Below are positions 1 through 8,776 of a DNA stretch of 21,974 nt, piece by piece. The number at the start of each line of letters is the position of its first letter. Within the stretch, counting starts at the first letter, position 1. The stretch is from IMG/VR virus record IMGVR_UViG_3300031977_002507, positions 1-21,974 of that record; one strand, given 5' to 3'. The DNA comes from a virus. The notes under the pieces were generated by a model that was not told where the DNA came from, ran no database searches, and saw only the letters and a list, made by a program, of their open reading frames with translations. The position numbers were made by a program, and so were the translations under genes.

Positions 1-1339
1 TAGTAACCCCAGTGCAATTTAAACTGTCAATCTTTATTTCTTTTAAATACCTACAACCATTAAAGCATTCAGTGATAGCGGTAACGCTATCGACGCTAGA
101 CAAATGAACCCTTTGAAGATGAGTACAATACGCAAACGTAGAAGAAAGATTCGTAAGGTTGGGCGTGTTTAAATACGGCAATCTTTTTAAGAGAGTACAT
201 GAATGGAAAGCGCTGCTCATACTAGTAGCGCCAGAAGTATCTAAACCAGCAACTCTTCTTAAATTAAAACAATAATAAAAACAATAATTAAAATTAGTGA
301 TGTGCGCAGTAGAGCCTAAAAATCTAACAACGGCCATGTTTTCACAACGATTAAAGACGCTCTCAAAATTCGTTGCATTTGGAGCATAAGGCATGATGCC
401 CTTTTTTAACCCCTTGTTTCCAGAAAAACACGACGCGACATTTGTAGCGCTTGAAAAATTATAGGCAGGAAATTCAGAAACTCCCGTATTACTAAAAGCT
501 GCGCCAAAATCAGTTCCAGAAGAAGTATCCCAGTTTGGAGCCGTTCTTAAAGATGTGCAATAATAGAGAGCGTAAAGAAAATCCGTGACGTTAGATGTAT
601 CTAAATCAGGAATAGATATCAAAGAAGAGCAAGACGCAAACGCTCTATTTAAACTTGTAAGCGTTCCATTGTCCTGTATAGAAAGATCAACCAAAGAGTA
701 AGAACCCTCGAACCTCATGCTAAATAAATTATTGTTCTCTATTGTCACCTTGTGTAAATATCTGGCTATAGAATTTCTTTGAAGCGATCTACCGACATGA
801 AAATGTTTTAAATTACTCCAGTTTACATAAAACTCTGTCCATTTTGAATAAGGGGTCGCATACATATCTCTATTATCATATGTAGCTTCTGCCATTCCAT
901 TAAAATAAATTCCAGACAGGTCTGCATTAGAAGAACTATTTAAAGTCACCTTTACGATTGCCTGTCTACAACTTCTTCCGAAAACTGTAGTTTGTGTATT
1001 AGAATTAATATCAGAATAATTATATTTATGGAGCGCCCTAATACCGCTTTGATTTGGGGCGGTAAAAGTTTCTACATTTCCATCACCCCAGTCAACATCA
1101 ACAGATCCGCTAGAGTCATTATTATTACCAAAATAAAATGTTATAATAACTTCTTCTTGATCTGTATCATAAACAGGAAGAATGCCATAAATAACATCGT
1201 CGCCGTTCGGGTTGGCTGGAGGGTCTAACCAAGTAGAGGGCTTTACCCAGTCCTTTCTGGCTCTTTGATCAGGAACCATCGACTCATAATTCTCGGTTAC
1301 AGCCGTGGCGTTTACTTCTGTATTACCTAACTTAAACAT
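1..1339 (-). CDS. BspA/DUF285-type leucine-rich-repeat adhesin, third tandem copy, C-terminus outside window
   Basis: Partial gene: the ATG is at 1339 and the frame stays open to base 1, so at least 446 residues are visible and the C-terminus is missing. A GGGGATAA Shine-Dalgarno lies just before the start, in the 8-base gap after the preceding paralogue. The N-terminus (MFKLGNTEV) matches its two neighbours, as does the WVKP..WLDPP segment near residues 31-41. A PKD-like DWGDG motif sits at 83-87. From about residue 200 it becomes leucine-rich repeats of about 23 residues of the BspA/DUF285 type, with DTSNVT, MF/AF..C..L and IPDLDTS elements. Such repeats usually mediate adhesion. After a tail fibre in a phage late operon, a receptor-binding or virion-decorating role is the best inference. 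No signal peptide is seen, which fits a virion protein better than a secreted one. Confidence 0.85.
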   Translation of the reverse strand, partial: MFKLGNTEVNATAVTENYESMVPDQRARKDWVKPSTWLDPPANPNGDDVIYGILPVYDTDQEEVIITFYFGNNNDSSGSVDVDWGDGNVETFTAPNQSGIRALHKYNYSDINSNTQTTVFGRSCRQAIVKVTLNSSSNADLSGIYFNGMAEATYDNRDMYATPYSKWTEFYVNWSNLKHFHVGRSLQRNSIARYLHKVTIENNNLFSMRFEGSYSLVDLSIQDNGTLTSLNRAFASCSSLISIPDLDTSNVTDFLYALYYCTSLRTAPNWDTSSGTDFGAAFSNTGVSEFPAYNFSSATNVASCFSGNKGLKKGIMPYAPNATNFESVFNRCENMAVVRFLGSTAHITNFNYCFYYCFNLRRVAGLDTSGATSMSSAFHSCTLLKRLPYLNTPNLTNLSSTFAYCTHLQRVHLSSVDSVTAITECFNGCRYLKEIKIDSLNCTGVT

Positions 1340-1347
1340 TTTATCCC

Positions 1348-3444
1348 CTATGTTGTGACTGTCCAGCCCTTGGAAGTGGCTATTGCTATAGTGTCTGCGT
1401 GAAGCTGTGGGGTTCCGTAATTTAATCTCACATCAATAGTTTTTCCAACAACTCCACTAGCAAGATTAGTGAATATATGCTCCAAAGCGCCACTACTTAA
1501 AAAACAATCATAATATCCTATGTTGCAACTTACATTACGAATATCTGACCATCTCAAACTTCTGCAAGAAGAAAAAGCTCCAGTCAAATCCTCAACGCCA
1601 GAAGCATTCCAGTCTCCAACCAAAGTGAGATTTGGGCAATTATTAAATAGATTAGGCAAATAATCACCAGAAGAAAATTCTACATTTTCAACTTCTTGTA
1701 ACCCATACATAGTAACAAATGGCGAACCATTGGTGTGTGTCATTCCAGAAGTTGTTACGTTTGACATTTTTTTTAGGTAATTAGTTTCCCAGAACATTCT
1801 AAATCCCCTAGTCGGGGTAGAATAATAGTCTTGACAAAGACCGGAAGGAAACTCTTCAAGCCTATAGCATCTATAAAAACACTGACTGGCATCAGCAGCC
1901 TTAACGTTTCCAAACTTAAACCCGCCGACTCTTCTAAGCTGATTACAACTGATAAAAAAACTTTGATAATCATTCGCATTGGAAAGGTCGTAGACGGGCG
2001 CCTCTTCAAGAGAGTGACACCCTCCAAAAAAATAAGCCACCCAGTAGGCTTTAGACAAGTTTATTTCTGGAGCCTGCCTTAAAGAAAAGCAGTTACTAAA
2101 CATACTATACATGCCAGAAGCCCAAGTCTCGTCTGGATAATCTATTTTAATTGATTTAGCATTATAAAGATTATGAAACGCCTCTCTGAAGTTACCATTT
2201 GTATTGTAAGGGGCCGTTGGCATACTGCGAACATCACCTATATGCAAATCTTCTAGCTGATGGCAGCTTTGTGCAAATCTCCTCATGTTTGTACAATTTG
2301 GAAGGTCGATCCTTGGCATCCTTTTAAGGTTTATACATGAAGCAAAAGTACCATCTGCCGTTGTGACATTTGTAAATTGATCAAAAATATTATTTGGCAA
2401 AGATTGCAAACTATAACACGAAGCAAAAGTGCTATTTATGTTTGTCGCGCTTGAAAAATCTAGACCAGAAGGGACTGTTTTAATTTTAAACATAGCGCTA
2501 AAACAGGAAGTAAGGTCTGTGCCGTTTGAATAATCAAGCCGAGGTATCTCGTCTAAATAAGAATAAAGTAAAAAGCTATTGAAATTGGTTACATTTGAAG
2601 TATCAATATTTGGTATTGTTTTAAGAGATCTGGTGTTATTGAACATGCTAGATACATTAGTAGCAGAAGAAGTATCCAAATCAGGAACAGACTGTAAAGA
2701 ATAACAATACGAAAACATGCCAGCAAAAGATGTAACATTAGAGGTGTCAGCATGAGGCATTTCAAAAACTCTTAGTTTAGTCATCGCATGACATAACGAG
2801 CTACATGTGGTAAATTCTCCGGTGGCGTTAATCACCAGTCTTTCTATTTCTCGCGGATATCCATATTGATGTGTATATAAATACAACTCTCTTAAATTTG
2901 GACACTCTATATGAACGTCTAATATGGGCATAGACTGGTAGTTATTTGAATAAGACACCCTTTGAGCATTATTAAATTCTGACAAATTTATTTGCTCTAT
3001 GCCACTTACACTTCCGTCTAGCACTATAAGAGCCTGCCTGCAAGTCATTCCGTTTATCTTGGCTTCACTTTCCGCAGGAAGATCATCGTAGTTATAAACA
3101 TGAACCTGCGGAGCAATATAATCAACACTTCTCCAGTCAGTAGACGTTCCGCTTGCAATGCTGGTTGTTCCGTCACCCCAATCTATTGTAGTATAAGTTT
3201 TATATCCAGAAGCCTGAAAGCCCCTAGTGTAAATTTGTGCAGAAATATCTGTAGACCCACTTGGGAAAAATGCAAGTATTGCAGCTTTATCTTCCCCAGA
3301 AGCAAATGTTGGCATGTCAAGCCATCCACTAGGGCGAACCCACGGACCCTCTAGTTTATATTCTGGTGTACCAATAGGATCGTCATACGGTTCAATAACC
3401 GATATCTTACCTATACTGTTGTTTCCTACTTTTATAACTGCCAT
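1348..3444 (-). CDS. BspA/DUF285-type leucine-rich-repeat adhesin, second tandem copy (698 aa)
   Basis: Complete 698-residue protein. Residues 1-20 (MAVIKVGNNSIGKISVIEP) and about 35-63 (WVRPSGWLDMP, ASGEDKAA, FFPSG) are shared with the 705-aa neighbour. A PKD-like DWGDG lies at 88-92. About residues 180-640 are DUF285/BspA repeats built on DTSNVT, MF..C.SL and VPDLDTS units. The protein ends in LHADTIAIATSKGWTVTT, identical to the end of its neighbour. GGTGATAAA precedes the ATG, and the gap to the upstream gene is 9 bases, so expression is probably coupled. Family knowledge: these repeats form a curved solenoid used for surface binding. Position after the fibre gene supports a receptor-binding or tail-tip role; this is inferred, not shown. 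A moron that alters the host surface is possible but lacks a secretion signal. Confidence 0.88.
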   Translation of the reverse strand: MAVIKVGNNSIGKISVIEPYDDPIGTPEYKLEGPWVRPSGWLDMPTFASGEDKAAILAFFPSGSTDISAQIYTRGFQASGYKTYTTIDWGDGTTSIASGTSTDWRSVDYIAPQVHVYNYDDLPAESEAKINGMTCRQALIVLDGSVSGIEQINLSEFNNAQRVSYSNNYQSMPILDVHIECPNLRELYLYTHQYGYPREIERLVINATGEFTTCSSLCHAMTKLRVFEMPHADTSNVTSFAGMFSYCYSLQSVPDLDTSSATNVSSMFNNTRSLKTIPNIDTSNVTNFNSFLLYSYLDEIPRLDYSNGTDLTSCFSAMFKIKTVPSGLDFSSATNINSTFASCYSLQSLPNNIFDQFTNVTTADGTFASCINLKRMPRIDLPNCTNMRRFAQSCHQLEDLHIGDVRSMPTAPYNTNGNFREAFHNLYNAKSIKIDYPDETWASGMYSMFSNCFSLRQAPEINLSKAYWVAYFFGGCHSLEEAPVYDLSNANDYQSFFISCNQLRRVGGFKFGNVKAADASQCFYRCYRLEEFPSGLCQDYYSTPTRGFRMFWETNYLKKMSNVTTSGMTHTNGSPFVTMYGLQEVENVEFSSGDYLPNLFNNCPNLTLVGDWNASGVEDLTGAFSSCRSLRWSDIRNVSCNIGYYDCFLSSGALEHIFTNLASGVVGKTIDVRLNYGTPQLHADTIAIATSKGWTVTT

Positions 3445-3453
3445 TTTATCACC

Positions 3454-5571
3454 TTATGTTGTAACTGTCCAGCCTTTAGAGGTAGCTATCGCAATTGTGT
3501 CAGCGTGTAATTCGTAAGTTCCGGGCGTGTATCTGATATCAATTGTTTTATTCGCGGTTCCAAGCCAATTAAAAATATCCTCGATAGCGCCACTAGAAAG
3601 ACACGTTCTGTAGTATCCTATGTCTGATGTTACACCAGAAAGAGTTCCGACTTCTAAGTTGTAGCAGTTATTAAAAAATCCTGCCATTGTGTAAGCGCCA
3701 GACGCCTCAACAAAAGGAACCCTTTTTAAATTTGGATTACCAGCAAAAGTGCTATTAAGGTTTGCATCTGGGGGAATTACTAAATCTGTAATGACATCAT
3801 ACCTAATGCCGAATTGACCAGCCTGAGACGACGAATTTAAGGAAGATAACATATTGCTAAAATCACAGGCGCCAGACTGTGACAAGGCTGGCATACCGTT
3901 AAACATTTGATACCCGTACCAAACGCGAGACAAATCTAAATCTGGTAATTTCTCAAGATTGAAGCAAGAGTTAAACATTCTTTGAGCAGATATATTTCCA
4001 TTGCCTCCTGCCGACATATCAATAGGCCCAACTTCTTTTAAATTATAACACAAATAAAATAGATTGTTAAAGTCTGTAGAACTGTAAGAGTTTATTCCAG
4101 CGAACTTTTTAAGGTTGTAGCAGTGTTGAAAAATAGCCCCTGTTCGCTCACATCCAGAAGCATTTATGTAACCGGCATATTCTAGTTTCTTACAACTAGA
4201 GAACATGCTATTAAAACCATAAATATGAGATGTGTATAATGGTTTTTCTGAAAACTCAACCTTACGAACATCGGAACCAGCAAATAATCCATCCATACGA
4301 CCGTTTTGCGATCCAGAGGTTCCAATATCCTCTATGTAAATAGACCCCTTTACTCCCGCACAGTTAGAAAACGCGCTGCCGTCTGTAGTATTAAGATACG
4401 GCATATAAACACGACCATCTGGGAATATATTGGTTTTTAGTTTAGGGGTTTCGTTAAAACCTCTTCTAATGTCTGTAACAGAAGAAAAATCTATTCTGGG
4501 CATAAATTCTAGATTGTCAGAATTCATAAAAGTTTCATTAAATGACACGTTTAATGATGTGTCCCAGTTTCCGGTAATCCTTTTAAGTTTTTTGCAAAAC
4601 CGAAACATGGCAGCCATATTCTGGTATCCGGTGTCGCCAGATGGCACGTCTATATGGATCTCTTCAAAATTAGAACCGGAAAACATAGAACTAAAACCAC
4701 TATATCTATTATTAGATGGGTTATGGTATACTTTATCAAAGTTGTATTTACCCGAAGGGAAAATTTTAACGTTTTTAAAATTAATAAACATTCCATTACA
4801 CATCTCAACACCAGAAGTTTCAAAATCTGGAAGGTAATCTAGCGCAGAGTTAGAAAACATGGATCTAGTGCCATGCAACTCATTTGTAGTATGTATTTCA
4901 ACCTCTTTGAGTCTTGGTGTCTCACTAAACATGCTATTTAGATAGCGAACTTTTGGTCCGTATATTCTCGCCTTTTCTAGTAGCGGAAATCTTTCACCGT
5001 AAGTATCTTGACTAACACCGAGGTACTCACCACTTGGCGCATTAATATTATATTCTAGAACATATAAATCTGGATATTGCCTTTGGGTGCCGGTAATATA
5101 TCTCCAGTTTAAGCTAGAAATACCGCTCGCACCAGCATCTACAACAACGAGAGTTTGCCTAAACCTCATCCCCCTAAATTCAAACTCTGTTGCTGGATCT
5201 AATGAAGAGAAATCATATACATGCTCAACAGTCGCACCGCCTTGACCATTGTGAAGATTTTGATATTCGGAATTTCCATCACCCCAATCCACAGTAAAAT
5301 CAGTTAAGAAATAATTTGTATTTGTTGTGCTAGGATCGTCGGCACCTCTACAGTTAATCTTAACAAAATTACTTAATAAATTTTCACCGCTGGGTATCGC
5401 CCACAAAAACGCCGCCTTATGCTCTCCAGATCCAATCGTTGGCATATCTAACCAGTGCGCAGGACGAACCCATTCTCCCGTTGGATAAACGTCTTCTACA
5501 ACGGGAACCTCTGGTGGTTCAATAATAGATATCTTACCTATATTAGTATTACCAAACTTTAAATTTGCCAT
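3454..5571 (-). CDS. BspA/DUF285-type leucine-rich-repeat adhesin, first tandem copy (705 aa)
   Basis: Complete 705-residue protein and first of three tandem paralogues. It opens MANLKFGNTNIGKISIIEPP, has WVRPAHWLDMP and SGEHKAAFLWAIPSG at about 34-62, DWGDG at 95-99 (PKD-like), and DUF285/BspA-type repeats from about 180 to 650. In this copy the repeats are more degenerate than in the second (for example MFSSCKKLEYAGYINASG). The C-terminus is LHADTIAIATSKGWTVTT. Its ATG overlaps the stop of the 960-aa fibre gene as TAATG, so translation is probably coupled to the fibre. That coupling is the best local argument that the repeat proteins are made with, and perhaps assembled with, the fibre. The exact role (receptor binding, accessory fibre, chaperone) cannot be read from sequence. 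Confidence 0.88.
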   Translation of the reverse strand: MANLKFGNTNIGKISIIEPPEVPVVEDVYPTGEWVRPAHWLDMPTIGSGEHKAAFLWAIPSGENLLSNFVKINCRGADDPSTTNTNYFLTDFTVDWGDGNSEYQNLHNGQGGATVEHVYDFSSLDPATEFEFRGMRFRQTLVVVDAGASGISSLNWRYITGTQRQYPDLYVLEYNINAPSGEYLGVSQDTYGERFPLLEKARIYGPKVRYLNSMFSETPRLKEVEIHTTNELHGTRSMFSNSALDYLPDFETSGVEMCNGMFINFKNVKIFPSGKYNFDKVYHNPSNNRYSGFSSMFSGSNFEEIHIDVPSGDTGYQNMAAMFRFCKKLKRITGNWDTSLNVSFNETFMNSDNLEFMPRIDFSSVTDIRRGFNETPKLKTNIFPDGRVYMPYLNTTDGSAFSNCAGVKGSIYIEDIGTSGSQNGRMDGLFAGSDVRKVEFSEKPLYTSHIYGFNSMFSSCKKLEYAGYINASGCERTGAIFQHCYNLKKFAGINSYSSTDFNNLFYLCYNLKEVGPIDMSAGGNGNISAQRMFNSCFNLEKLPDLDLSRVWYGYQMFNGMPALSQSGACDFSNMLSSLNSSSQAGQFGIRYDVITDLVIPPDANLNSTFAGNPNLKRVPFVEASGAYTMAGFFNNCYNLEVGTLSGVTSDIGYYRTCLSSGAIEDIFNWLGTANKTIDIRYTPGTYELHADTIAIATSKGWTVTT

Positions 5572-8453
5572 TATAGTATAATCCAGTTAGAGTTAGTTGA
5601 CTGTACTTTAATGGACTGATATTGAGTACTCATCTCAAATGAAAGTTGTCCATCTAGTGTTTCGCCACCTACACCGCTAACAATGACATTACCAGTACTT
5701 GTATTTTTAATGTGATACATAAGACCACCGTTACCAACTGCTGTTGGCAAAGTCAAGACGAGACCAGCTGTGGCGTTTATAGTATAATCTGTAGATAAGA
5801 TAGTTGTGTTAGAAGAAACCTCTCTATAGGGCTGAACTACTGGACCCTCTACGTCTGGATCAGTAATAATATAAAAGGTCGCCGCGTCAGGTGTGATAGC
5901 GTCGTATTCTGCCTGCGTGAGCTTCTCGATGTGGTAAACCTGTTCGCTGGTTATAACCCTCTTGCCGCTAGCTATAATATTGCCACTAAGCGCAACATCG
6001 GCCCCGTTATATGTTAAAGTGTTATCACCAGTAACAGAGCCAGTATTATCAAAGTAAAGTATACCACTTGCTTCGCCGCTTATGGTATTTCCAGAGGCAT
6101 ATGCAGCAATACCGGACACGGCAACAATATCTTCACTTAAACTATCTACCTCACCTTGGAAATAACCAGAAACAGCAGCATCTTCACTGGCGTCTGTTAT
6201 GATATAAAAAGTAGCGGAGTCTGGTGTTAATGCGTCATATTCTGCCTGAGTAAGCTGTTTAATGTGAAATATTTCATCACTAGTTATAACGCGCTCACCA
6301 GTAGCAAATATTGTGCCATCAAGAGTTATACTCTGACCATCATATATTAATGTATTATTTCCAGTGATTGCGCCATCGTCACCAAAGAATGGTATACCGC
6401 TTGGATCTCCATTTACCGTATTACCAGACGCATAAGCAGCAATACCAGAAACAGCCACAATGTCTGTAGCGTTCTGAGACACCAAAGGCTGAAAATATCC
6501 AGAGATAGATGGAGCATCTGTAATTATATAAAAAGTGGCCGAATCAGGAGTTAAGGCGTCGTACTCAGCCTGAGTCAACTGAACAAGATGATGTATGTCT
6601 GGACTTGTTACGACTCTTTCGCCGCTAGCGTCGATATAGCCACCAACAGTTACGTTAGCTCCATCAAATGTAAACGAAGGATCGCCGGTCGCGGAACCAG
6701 CGTTATCGAAATACAGCACCCCGCTTGGGTTGCCCGTAACACCCTTGCCAGAGGCATATGTCGCAATACCCGACACATAATCCATTTGCAAGAGGGTAGA
6801 GAATGTACTTTCTGACCACCCGCTAACGGCGGTATCGCCAGCGTCGGAATGGGTGCCAGCCCAGCCGCTAACAGCTGTTATCTCAGCGTCGGCATCATCA
6901 ACTCTAGTTTCAAAATAACCAGAAGTAGACGATAGATCATTAACATTGTCTGTTATTTGTGATTGTAAATTACCACTGGTACTGGATATTAAACTTGTTA
7001 AAGTATTGGCTATGTTTGCGTCATCATTAAGAGCGGCAGCAATTTCATTGAGAGTATCAAGCGTGGTTGGTGCGCCATCTACAATCATGGCATAAACATC
7101 ACCACTTATACTAGATAGATCAACATCAAAACTACCACCAGCACTATTGAAGTATGTCAAAATGGCATTTGAAAATGTGAAGTGATCACCACTAGGTGTT
7201 AGCAGTCCAGATACAGACGCTATATCTAGAATGTTTTCATTTATTGAGTCTCGTAAGGCCCCAGACGCGGTGGCGATATCTGTCGTATTTGCATTTATAC
7301 TGTCACGAAGCGCACCAGATGCGGTCACGATATCTGCGGCATTTGTATTGATACTATTTCTTAATGCGCCAGAAGCGGTAGCTATATCGTCAGTATTTTG
7401 ATCTATTAAAGCGCCAGTAGCTCCCGGCAAAAAGTCAGCAACACCAATCAAACCAGAAACTGCGGCTATGTCGCTTTCGTTTTGTATGGCTTGACCGCTA
7501 GCATAGGTAGCAATACCAGAAACATAATCAACATCTAGATTTGTTTGTGTAAAATTACTACTGGTCCAACCAGAAACGCTAGACAGATCAGAAACAACAG
7601 AATCAATACCAACCTGAGTCCAGCCGGAAACATTAGCAAGATCGGAAACAACTGCATCAACACCAGCCTGAGTCCAACCGGACACGCTGGCTAGGTCACT
7701 GGAAGCGGAGTCTAGGCCGGTCTGAGTCCAGCCAGAAAGAGAACCAATACTCGCATCAGCCCATCCAGAGGTGGCAGAGAGGTCGGCAACCACGGCATCT
7801 AGGCCAGATTGAGTCCAACCAGAAACATTTGCTAGATCAGAGACAACAGAATCTACACCAGCCTGAGTCCAGCCAGATACGCTAGCAAGATCGCTAACAA
7901 CACCATCTATTCCAACCTGAGTCCAGCCAGAAACAGAGGACAGGTCATTTGCAGAGTCAGTAAACTTTGAGTCAGCCCAGCCAGAAACAGCAGTAGCGTT
8001 GTGATCCTGTTCGTCAACATAAGCCTGCGCCCAACCAGAAACAGAAGATATCTCACTAGACAGCTCTGCTACATTGGCGATAGTCCAGCCAGAAAGAGCT
8101 ATTAATTCATCTTGATTTGAAGATACAACACCACTAAGATATACAAAATCATCTTTAAACACAGCCTGAGAAGCTGGGTATACTATAGATACAGTACCGC
8201 TACCACCAAGAGTGATTTTATTTCCATTATTAGAACTTGCGAGTACGGTATTTCTTTCTAGATTATGAGAACCGTAAGTACCAATACCTACTTCCCATTT
8301 ATCATTTTCTTCTATAACGTAATATGTGGTGTCACCAGCACTTAAAGCGTCGTCGAATCTCTGAAAGCCATTATACGGGCCTATAAAAGATACACCACCA
8401 ATACCACTGGTAGTGGTATACTCCTTTACCCTGTCTGCGACCTTTAGAGGCAT
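5571..8453 (-). CDS. Long repetitive tail fibre / receptor-binding protein (960 aa)
   Basis: The N-terminus (MPLKVADRVKEYTTTSG, later DTTYYVIEENDKWEVGIGTY and RNTVLASS) resembles a head region common in phage fibre or appendage proteins. Residues about 120-330 are tandem VSGWTQ.G.D.VVSDLA units, with a spacing of 18 residues. Three ASGALRDSIN..T.DI units follow with a similar period. About residues 570-890 hold three copies of a roughly 105-residue module, each with VSGIA.YASG, TGERV or SGERV, and LTQAEYDALTPDSATFYI or a close variant. The C-terminal domain (DYTINATAGLVLTLPTA, MYHIKNTSTGNVIVSG, ending NWIIL) resembles fibre tips seen in many phages. The ATG directly follows the stop of the 73-aa gene, with GGAGAGATAG before it. 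Product class is well supported; its position on the particle is not. Confidence 0.85.
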   Translation of the reverse strand: MPLKVADRVKEYTTTSGIGGVSFIGPYNGFQRFDDALSAGDTTYYVIEENDKWEVGIGTYGSHNLERNTVLASSNNGNKITLGGSGTVSIVYPASQAVFKDDFVYLSGVVSSNQDELIALSGWTIANVAELSSEISSVSGWAQAYVDEQDHNATAVSGWADSKFTDSANDLSSVSGWTQVGIDGVVSDLASVSGWTQAGVDSVVSDLANVSGWTQSGLDAVVADLSATSGWADASIGSLSGWTQTGLDSASSDLASVSGWTQAGVDAVVSDLANVSGWTQVGIDSVVSDLSSVSGWTSSNFTQTNLDVDYVSGIATYASGQAIQNESDIAAVSGLIGVADFLPGATGALIDQNTDDIATASGALRNSINTNAADIVTASGALRDSINANTTDIATASGALRDSINENILDIASVSGLLTPSGDHFTFSNAILTYFNSAGGSFDVDLSSISGDVYAMIVDGAPTTLDTLNEIAAALNDDANIANTLTSLISSTSGNLQSQITDNVNDLSSTSGYFETRVDDADAEITAVSGWAGTHSDAGDTAVSGWSESTFSTLLQMDYVSGIATYASGKGVTGNPSGVLYFDNAGSATGDPSFTFDGANVTVGGYIDASGERVVTSPDIHHLVQLTQAEYDALTPDSATFYIITDAPSISGYFQPLVSQNATDIVAVSGIAAYASGNTVNGDPSGIPFFGDDGAITGNNTLIYDGQSITLDGTIFATGERVITSDEIFHIKQLTQAEYDALTPDSATFYIITDASEDAAVSGYFQGEVDSLSEDIVAVSGIAAYASGNTISGEASGILYFDNTGSVTGDNTLTYNGADVALSGNIIASGKRVITSEQVYHIEKLTQAEYDAITPDAATFYIITDPDVEGPVVQPYREVSSNTTILSTDYTINATAGLVLTLPTAVGNGGLMYHIKNTSTGNVIVSGVGGETLDGQLSFEMSTQYQSIKVQSTNSNWIIL

Positions 8454-8675
8454 CTATCTCTCCGCATTAAATTCTAATGTTTTGTTTACACCTAAAGAGT
8501 GATCCTGCTGAGTATTTATATCAAGATTTAGTTCTGCTTCAGTGTTTAATTCAAGAGGAAATTCTAAAAAGGAGTTATTAAAAAATATAACAACATCGCT
8601 ACTGCCAACTATACCGCTAGTAATGACAGAAATTTCTGAAAAAGCATTCTCCGCGAAAGAACTACCAGAAAACAT
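8454..8675 (-). CDS. Small protein of unknown function preceding the tail fibre (73 aa)
   Basis: I do not recognise this family. The 73-residue protein starts MFSGSSFAENAFSE and is rich in Ser, Asn and aliphatic residues, with alternating polar and nonpolar stretches (FPLELNTEAELNLDIN) that suggest beta structure. No signal peptide or membrane helix is clear. A good AAGGGATAA Shine-Dalgarno precedes its ATG, and its stop abuts the fibre start (TAG-ATG), so it is very likely expressed and coupled to the fibre. It is the first gene after the capsid terminator and behind a TGTGTATAAT element. A small virion or fibre-attachment component is possible, but that is only a guess from position. Confidence 0.7.
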   Translation of the reverse strand: MFSGSSFAENAFSEISVITSGIVGSSDVVIFFNNSFLEFPLELNTEAELNLDINTQQDHSLGVNKTLEFNAER

Positions 8676-8701
8676 AGCTTATCCCTTTTGTGACTCGTCA
8701 T

Positions 8702-8714
8702 TTATTATACACAA
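8702..8714 (-). promoter_or_regulatory. Putative late promoter element before the fibre module
   Basis: Read on the minus strand this is TTGTGTATAATAA, 27 bases before the ATG of the 73-aa gene and just after the capsid terminator. It contains a perfect TATAAT but no recognisable -35 box at 16-18 bases. The TGTGTA core recurs in the three other larger minus-strand gaps. It would restart transcription for the fibre and adhesin genes. Inference from recurrence only. Confidence 0.5.
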
Positions 8715-8718
8715 AATA

Positions 8719-8747
8719 AAAAGAAAACCGTCCCAAACGGGACGGCT
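8719..8747 (-). terminator. Rho-independent terminator after the major capsid gene
   Basis: On the minus strand, CCGTCCC and GGGACGG form a perfect 7-bp GC-rich stem around a GTTT loop (8728-8745), extended by A-T pairs and followed at once by TTTTCTTTTT. It lies about 30 bases past the capsid stop codon. On the plus strand the downstream side is not T-rich, so it is directional. It separates the head genes from the fibre genes. Confidence 0.9.
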
Positions 8748-8776
8748 TTCCAAATTTTCTTCTGTTAAGCTCAGTT

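Noticed and set aside
7560-8050. CRISPR-like array: regular 54-base repeats
   Set aside because: The repeats stay in frame, encode VSGWTQ units of a fibre, and the intervening parts are also similar, unlike unique spacers.
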